10,575 bases of DNA from UBA11164 sp002420085 (lineage in GTDB: Bacteria; Pseudomonadota; Gammaproteobacteria; Xanthomonadales; Xanthomonadaceae). The translations under genes and the position numbers were made by a program. The notes under the pieces are model-generated. The model had not been told where the DNA came from. It ran no database searches and saw only the letters and a program-made list of their open reading frames with translations. Shown in pieces: positions 6,734 through 10,575 of the stretch (position 1 is the first letter of the stretch; each line of letters starts with the position of its first letter). Location of the stretch: NCBI GenBank assembly GCA_031976395.1, contig DALYLJ010000112.1, positions 1-10,575 on the forward strand. The letters run 5' to 3'.

Positions 6734-7546
6734 TCAGTGCCCCGGTGGTGCTGGGGGCGGAACCGCCGTGCCGGCCAGCATGCCGCCATCGAGGGTGAGC
6801 TCGCTACCGGTCATGTAGGCCGACTCATCGCCGGCCAGATAGACCGCCAGGGCGGCGACTTCATCGACTCGTCCGAACCGAGCGAGCGGCGTGTCGCGGG
6901 TGTACTCGCGCATGCGGGTTTCGCGATCCGGTCCGTCGCCGAGCAGGGGCTCCCACATCGGGGTCAGGATCGAGGCCGGCTGGATGACATTGCAGCGGAT
7001 CGCCAGGCCCTGCTCGGCACAGTACAGGGCGACCGACCGGGTGTGGTTGCGAACTCCGGCCTTGCTGGCGGCATAGGCGCAGGCAGCGGGGATGCCGACC
7101 ACGCCGGAGCGGGAGCCGATATTGACGATCGAGCCGCTGCCGTGTCGGCGCATCGCGGTGATCGCATGCTTGCAGCCGAGCATGACACCGTCGAGATTGG
7201 TGGCCAGCACGGCGTGCCAGTCGGTCAGGACGACATGCTCGGGATCCTGTGGCCGGATGCCGTCCTCGAAGCCGGTGATGCCGGCATTGTTGACCAGGAT
7301 GTCGAGCCGCTGTTCGTGTTGCAGCACGTCGGCCATGGCCTGTCGCCAATCGTGGTCGTGGCGGACATCCAGCCGGCGATAGCGTGCGGCGCTGCCGAGT
7401 GCGGCGGCGGTCCGTTCGCCGTCCGAGTCGCGGATGTCGGTGAGCAGGACGCGCGCGCCCTCGGTGACGAAGGCGCGGGCGATGGCGGCACCGATGCCGC
7501 GCGCGGCACCGGTGATGAGGGCGATCTTTCCGGACAATCTGGACAT
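6734..7546 (-). CDS. Short-chain dehydrogenase/reductase (SDR), classical type
   Basis: A 270-residue classical SDR. It has the cofactor motif TGAARGIG (12-19), D37 at the end of the second strand (favouring NAD over NADP), NNAG (86-89), N117, and the catalytic set S145, Y158 and K162 (YAASK). The C-terminal block with RFGRVDEVAALAVYLAGD and TLDGG (223-255) is typical of the tetramerising classical family. Length is normal, with a proline-rich tail (PPPAPPGH). The substrate, probably a secondary alcohol or ketone, cannot be read from sequence. The ATG at 7546 is set by homology: no clear Shine-Dalgarno precedes it, and longer in-frame starts run into the divergent upstream genes. It is on the same strand as the CTQ oxidase cluster but 234 bp away with palindromes between, so it is probably a separate unit. 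Confidence 0.93.
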   Translation of the reverse strand: MSRLSGKIALITGAARGIGAAIARAFVTEGARVLLTDIRDSDGERTAAALGSAARYRRLDVRHDHDWRQAMADVLQHEQRLDILVNNAGITGFEDGIRPQDPEHVVLTDWHAVLATNLDGVMLGCKHAITAMRRHGSGSIVNIGSRSGVVGIPAACAYAASKAGVRNHTRSVALYCAEQGLAIRCNVIQPASILTPMWEPLLGDGPDRETRMREYTRDTPLARFGRVDEVAALAVYLAGDESAYMTGSELTLDGGMLAGTAVPPPAPPGH

Positions 7547-7650
7547 GGCGGGTTCTGGCGGTGGTTGCGGGCGAAACGATCGGCATTGTCGCCAGCGGCC
7601 GTCACGGCAGCAACGGCCGGGCCAGGGGTCCATCGATGCCGGGAATCGGG

Positions 7651-7656
7651 TAGGCT
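7651..7656 (+). promoter_or_regulatory. Candidate -10 element for the plus-strand operon
   Basis: TAGGCT within GTAGGCTTGC lies 44 bases before the ATG of the small-protein gene, in the 153-bp divergent gap with the SDR gene. The same pattern, GTAGRCTTGC, recurs at 7843-7852, just before the AhpD-like gene. No good -35 is seen 17 bases upstream of either, so the call is weak. Confidence 0.25.
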
Positions 7657-7699
7657 TGCATCTGTTCCGGGCCGTCGGCGCGGATGTCGGAGAATCGAG

Positions 7700-7846
7700 A
7701 TGACGCTGTGTCCTGTCGCCCTGGCCGTCGGCTGTCGCAAATGCCCGGTGTTCGCGGTCTGTCCCGCCAAGTCGATCATCGGTGACCATCGGTCTGCCGA
7801 TGCGCCGCCCGCCGAGCCGACCCGCACGTCGGGCAAGAAGAAGTAG
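7700..7846 (+). CDS. Small cysteine-containing conserved-type protein, 48 aa
   Basis: The reading frame begins MTLCPVALAVGC and ends in TSGKKK, giving 48 residues. Four cysteines (C4, C12, C15, C21) form a CP...GCxxCP...CP pattern, which could bind a metal or form disulfides; the second half is Pro/Ala-rich and ends in lysines. GGAG seven bases upstream of ATG 7700 is a good ribosome site, and the gene fits snugly 30 bp before the next plus-strand gene. I believe similar short CxxCP proteins occur in related bacteria as hypothetical proteins, but I know no function. It is a real gene on grounds of its ribosome site, cysteine pattern and spacing. The cysteine spacing is not that of a 4Fe-4S ferredoxin, and CRKCP is not a heme site because no His follows. 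Confidence 0.7.
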   Translation: MTLCPVALAVGCRKCPVFAVCPAKSIIGDHRSADAPPAEPTRTSGKKK

Positions 7847-7849
7847 ACT
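7844..7849 (+). promoter_or_regulatory. Weak candidate -10 element before the AhpD-like gene
   Basis: TAGACT overlaps the stop codon of the small-protein gene, within GTAGACTTGC, 33 bases before the GTG of the next gene. It matches the hexamer context seen at 7650-7659. No -35 is evident; it may be coincidence. Confidence 0.15.
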
Positions 7850-7876
7850 TGCCGCCGACCTGAACGGAGTTACTGC

Positions 7877-8449
7877 GTGAGTTGGATCGAAAGTATCGGC
7901 CTGGAGCAGGCTGAAGGACGACTGCGGACGATGTACGAGCGGTTGGCGGCAGCCGGTCCGTTGGACAACATCATCACGGTTCACGGTCTCCGACCGCACA
8001 CGCTGGATGGCCATCTAGCGCTGTATCGGGCCGCTGTCCACCATGCCGGCAATGCCCTGCCCAAGGTCTACCTGGAGGCACTCGGTGTTCGGGTCAGTCG
8101 GATCAACGGCTGCGGCTACTGCGTGGCCCACCACAGCGCCGGTCTTCGTCGTGAGGCCGGCGATCCTGGCCTGGCCGAGGCGATGCTGGCGGCCCTGGCC
8201 GAGCCGCTGCCGATGGCGCCGTTCGATGCCGCCCAGCAGGCCGGGCTGCGCTATGCCGACCGCTTGACCCATGCTCCGGCAACGATTACCGAGGCCGACA
8301 TCCAGGATCTGCGTGCTGCCGGCCTCGATGATGGTCGGATCCTGGAGATCAACCAGGTGGTCGGCTATTTCTGCTATGCCAATCGCGTCGTGCTCGGACT
8401 CGGGGTCGAACTCGAAGCCGACGGCCACGGCCACGCTCATCCGGCCTGA
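7877..8449 (+). CDS. AhpD-like peroxidase-related protein (carboxymuconolactone decarboxylase superfamily)
   Basis: A 190-residue, mostly helical protein. The segment INGCGYCVAHH (76-86) contains C79-x2-C82-x3-H86, the redox motif of AhpD-type alkylhydroperoxidases and of the family annotated as uncharacterised peroxidase-related enzymes. The cysteine pair would cycle thiol/disulfide to reduce peroxides; the physiological reductant is unknown. The C-terminus is His-rich (DGHGHAHPA, 182-190), which might bind metal. The start is GTG at 7877 with GGAG seven bases upstream. It lies 30 bp after the small-protein gene and 25 bp before the acyl-CoA dehydrogenase gene, so the three likely form an operon. 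It may protect against peroxide from flavoprotein acyl-CoA oxidation. No signal peptide; cytoplasmic. Confidence 0.9.
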   Translation: MSWIESIGLEQAEGRLRTMYERLAAAGPLDNIITVHGLRPHTLDGHLALYRAAVHHAGNALPKVYLEALGVRVSRINGCGYCVAHHSAGLRREAGDPGLAEAMLAALAEPLPMAPFDAAQQAGLRYADRLTHAPATITEADIQDLRAAGLDDGRILEINQVVGYFCYANRVVLGLGVELEADGHGHAHPA

Positions 8450-8474
8450 GGCCGGTCACCCACCTGCGATCACC

Positions 8475-10283
8475 ATGTCCGACACAGCCTTCTTCAATCG
8501 CCGCGACCTCGATTTCCTGCTCTACGATGTGGTCGGTGCCACCGATCTGCTCGGCTACCCGCGCTATGGCGAGCACAGCCGGGAAACCTTCGATGCAGTG
8601 ATCGATCTGGCCGAACAGCTTGCCCGCGAGACCTTCCTGCCGCACTACCGATTGGGCGACAGTCGGGAGCCGGAACTGGTCGATGGCCAGGTTCGATTGA
8701 TCCCGGAACTGCATGCCGCGATGGCGGCCTACATCGAGGCCGGCTTCATGGCGGCCACCGCCGACAGCGCGCGCGGCGGCATGCAATTGCCCTATCTGAT
8801 CGAAACCGCCTACGGCCTGCCATTCGCCTGCGCCAATCTGAGCTTCGCGGCCTATCCGGCCCTGGCCAAGGGGGTCGCCAATCTGCTCGACGCCCATGGC
8901 AGCGAGGCGCAGAAGCAGCGCTACATGCAGCCGATCCTTGAAGGTCGCTACTTCGGCACGATGTGCCTGAGCGAGCCGCAGGCCGGGTCGTCGCTGGCCG
9001 ATCTGCGCACCCGCGCGCGGCCGGACGGGGCCGGCGGCTACCTGATCGAGGGCGCCAAGATGTGGATCTCGGCCGGTGACCACGACATGGGCGAAAACAT
9101 CATCCACATGGTGCTGGCGCGCCTGCCCGATGCGCCGGCCGGGGTTCGCGGCATCAGTCTGTTCGCGGTGCCGCGCTATCGGATCACCGAGGATGGCGGT
9201 CGCGGCGGCGACAACGATGTCCAGGTCGCCGGTCTCAATCACAAGATGGGCTATCGGGCCTCGGCCAACTGCTTCCTCACGTTCGGTGAGCGCGGCGAGT
9301 GCCGGGGTGAACTGGTCGGCACGCCGAACCAGGGCCTGGCCCACATGTTCCACATGATGAACGAGGAGCGGATCGGGGTCGGCCTCGGTTCGATCGCGCT
9401 GGGTGTCGCCAGCTATCGGTATTCGCTCGGCTATGCCAGGGAACGCCTGCAAGGGCGTCATCCCGATCAGAAGGATGCCGAATCGGCGCCCATCGCGATC
9501 ATCGAGCATGCCGATGTCCGGCGCATGCTGCTCCAGCAGAAGTGCTACGTCGAGGGCGCCCTGGCCCTGGCCCTGTTCACGTCGCGCCTGATCGACGAGC
9601 GGGCCGGCGAGTCGGATCCGGATGCCCGGCAGCGTGCCGACGCCCTGCTCGAACTGCTGACCCCGATCGTCAAGGCGTGGTCATCGGACTGGTGCCTGCG
9701 GGCCAACGAACTGGCCATGCAGGTGCTGGGCGGCTATGGTTACACCCGTGAGTATCCGGTCGAGCAGCACTACCGCGACAATCGTCTGAATGCCATCCAT
9801 GAAGGCACCAATGGCATCCAGGCGCTCGACCTGCTGGGTCGCAAGGTGATCCAGGATCGCGGTGCGGCATTGCGCCTGCTGTCGGCGCGGATCGAAGCGA
9901 CCGCTGCCGAGGCCGATGCCATCGAAGCCCTGGCCGAACATGCGGCCAGCCTGCGCCGGTATCTGGTGTTGGTCGGGGAAACCACGGCGGCCGTGGGTCG
10001 TCAGTTCATGGCGGGTCAGGTTCGTCTCGGACTGGCCAATGCCAGCCAGTACATGACCCTGGTCGGCCATGTCGCGATCGCCTGGACCTGGCTGAGTCAG
10101 GCGGTGGCGGCCCAGCGTCGCCTGGCCAGGGGGGTCGAGGGCGCCGAGGCCGATTTCCTGCGCGGCAAGCTGCATGCCTGCCGGTTCTTCTTCCGGCACG
10201 AACTGCCGGCGGTCGAACACTGTGCCCGGATCGTGGCGCAGTCCGAGGATTCGGCATTCACCATGGCGGCCGACTGGTTCTGA
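8475..10283 (+). CDS. Acyl-CoA dehydrogenase, long DmdC-like type with extra C-terminal domain
   Basis: A 602-residue flavoprotein that would introduce the alpha-beta double bond into an acyl-CoA and pass electrons to ETF. The N-terminus RRDLDFLLYDV (9-19) with the following PRY.EHSRETFDA is typical of the ~600-residue family that includes 3-methylmercaptopropionyl-CoA dehydrogenase (DmdC). Domain order: helical N-terminal domain (about 35-160), beta domain with MCLSEPQAGSS (163-173) and WIS (197-199), helical C-terminal domain with GGYGYTREYPVEQHYRD and IHEGTNGIQ, where E443 is the probable catalytic base, then an extra C-terminal domain (about 460-595). Acyl-chain specificity is not readable; DmdC activity should not be assumed. 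ATG 8475 follows the AhpD-like stop by 25 bp with only a poor ribosome site, suggesting translation coupled to the upstream gene. An upstream in-frame ATG at 8271 lies inside that gene and is rejected. Confidence 0.94.
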   Translation: MSDTAFFNRRDLDFLLYDVVGATDLLGYPRYGEHSRETFDAVIDLAEQLARETFLPHYRLGDSREPELVDGQVRLIPELHAAMAAYIEAGFMAATADSARGGMQLPYLIETAYGLPFACANLSFAAYPALAKGVANLLDAHGSEAQKQRYMQPILEGRYFGTMCLSEPQAGSSLADLRTRARPDGAGGYLIEGAKMWISAGDHDMGENIIHMVLARLPDAPAGVRGISLFAVPRYRITEDGGRGGDNDVQVAGLNHKMGYRASANCFLTFGERGECRGELVGTPNQGLAHMFHMMNEERIGVGLGSIALGVASYRYSLGYARERLQGRHPDQKDAESAPIAIIEHADVRRMLLQQKCYVEGALALALFTSRLIDERAGESDPDARQRADALLELLTPIVKAWSSDWCLRANELAMQVLGGYGYTREYPVEQHYRDNRLNAIHEGTNGIQALDLLGRKVIQDRGAALRLLSARIEATAAEADAIEALAEHAASLRRYLVLVGETTAAVGRQFMAGQVRLGLANASQYMTLVGHVAIAWTWLSQAVAAQRRLARGVEGAEADFLRGKLHACRFFFRHELPAVEHCARIVAQSEDSAFTMAADWF

Positions 10284-10332
10284 GGCCGTCGGCCGGCTCG
10301 GCCGCTCGACTCCGGCGGGCGGTCGGGTTCGA

Positions 10333-10575
10333 TCAGTCGAGGACCGCCAGCACGGCGTCGGCTTCGACGAAATCGCCTTCGGCCACCCGGACTTCGGCGA
10401 CCGTGCCGGGTCGGGTGGCGCGCAGGGCGAGTTCCATCTTCATGGCCTCCATCACCATCAGCTCCTGACCCGCCTCGACCTGATCGCCGACTGCGATGCG
10501 CACCAGCACGATTCGGCCAGGCATCGGTGCCAGCAGGCGGCGGTCGCTGTCGCCACTGGCCTCGCCCTCGAAACG
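10333..10575 (-). CDS. C-terminal end of a biotin-dependent acyl-CoA carboxylase alpha subunit (partial)
   Basis: The last 80 codons of a gene whose start lies beyond the right edge. The sequence is a biotinyl/lipoyl-type domain: LLAPMPGRIV, then VGDQVEAGQEL, then MEAMKME, in which the lysine encoded at 10438-10440 is the biotinylation site, 34 residues before the C-terminus, the canonical spacing. This C-terminal carrier fused to a longer protein is typical of the alpha subunits of methylcrotonyl-, propionyl- or geranyl-CoA carboxylase; which one cannot be told from this fragment, and a free acetyl-CoA carboxylase BCCP is less likely. It is convergent with the acyl-CoA dehydrogenase gene, with 49 GC-rich bases between them and no clear terminator. 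Together they suggest an acyl-CoA or leucine-type degradation locus continuing to the right. Confidence 0.88.
   Translation of the reverse strand, partial: RFEGEASGDSDRRLLAPMPGRIVLVRIAVGDQVEAGQELMVMEAMKMELALRATRPGTVAEVRVAEGDFVEADAVLAVLD

Noticed and set aside
7547..8014. Longer SDR start reaching 8014
   Set aside because: The extra residues are antisense to two plus-strand genes, and the SDR fold begins at the ATG at 7546.
10284..10332. Bidirectional terminator between the convergent genes
   Set aside because: Short GGCCG/CGGCC stems occur but no U-tract on either strand; in GC-rich DNA such stems are common.

Overview
The window is GC-rich, tightly packed bacterial DNA, most likely from a gammaproteobacterium of the Xanthomonadaceae/Lysobacteraceae type. 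Two things point there: the degenerate GAATCCCGG/GAATCTCG-type intergenic repeat at the left end, a style I associate with that family, and the gene content (aerobic acyl-CoA catabolism, biotin carboxylase subunit). The taxonomic call is an inference from style, not from a marker gene.

Layout. Positions 1-258 hold no gene, only a short irregular repeat field. Positions 259-6499 are a four-gene minus-strand cluster, read right to left: a lipoprotein with one C-terminal CxxCH c-type heme motif (6499-5084); a LodA/GoxA-family oxidase predicted to carry cysteine tryptophylquinone, CTQ (5072-3009); its LodB/GoxB-like FAD maturase (3022-1796, GTG start inside the oxidase gene); and a second CxxCH protein, a diverged paralogue of the first with a Sec signal peptide (1680-259). 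The first three genes are tightly packed or overlapping; the last follows a 115-bp gap. Upstream, 6680-6729 carries three GACATGTC palindromes, a possible operator. A minus-strand SDR dehydrogenase (7546-6734) precedes them.

From 7700 rightward the plus strand has a probable three-gene operon: a 48-residue cysteine-containing small protein, an AhpD-like peroxidase-related protein and a 602-residue acyl-CoA dehydrogenase. At the right edge, convergent, lies the C-terminal end of a biotin-dependent acyl-CoA carboxylase alpha subunit with an intact MEAMKME biotinylation site.

How it may work. The CTQ oxidase would deaminate an amino acid or amine, and the flavoprotein would build its cofactor. 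Two exported single-heme paralogues bracketing this pair are not part of the classical LodA/LodB or GoxA/GoxB two-gene systems as I know them. They suggest that electrons, or the hydrogen peroxide product, are handled by heme proteins at the periplasmic side. This lodAB-plus-two-heme-paralogues cassette is the best candidate for an undescribed system here. The right half looks like ordinary acyl-CoA / branched-chain catabolism.
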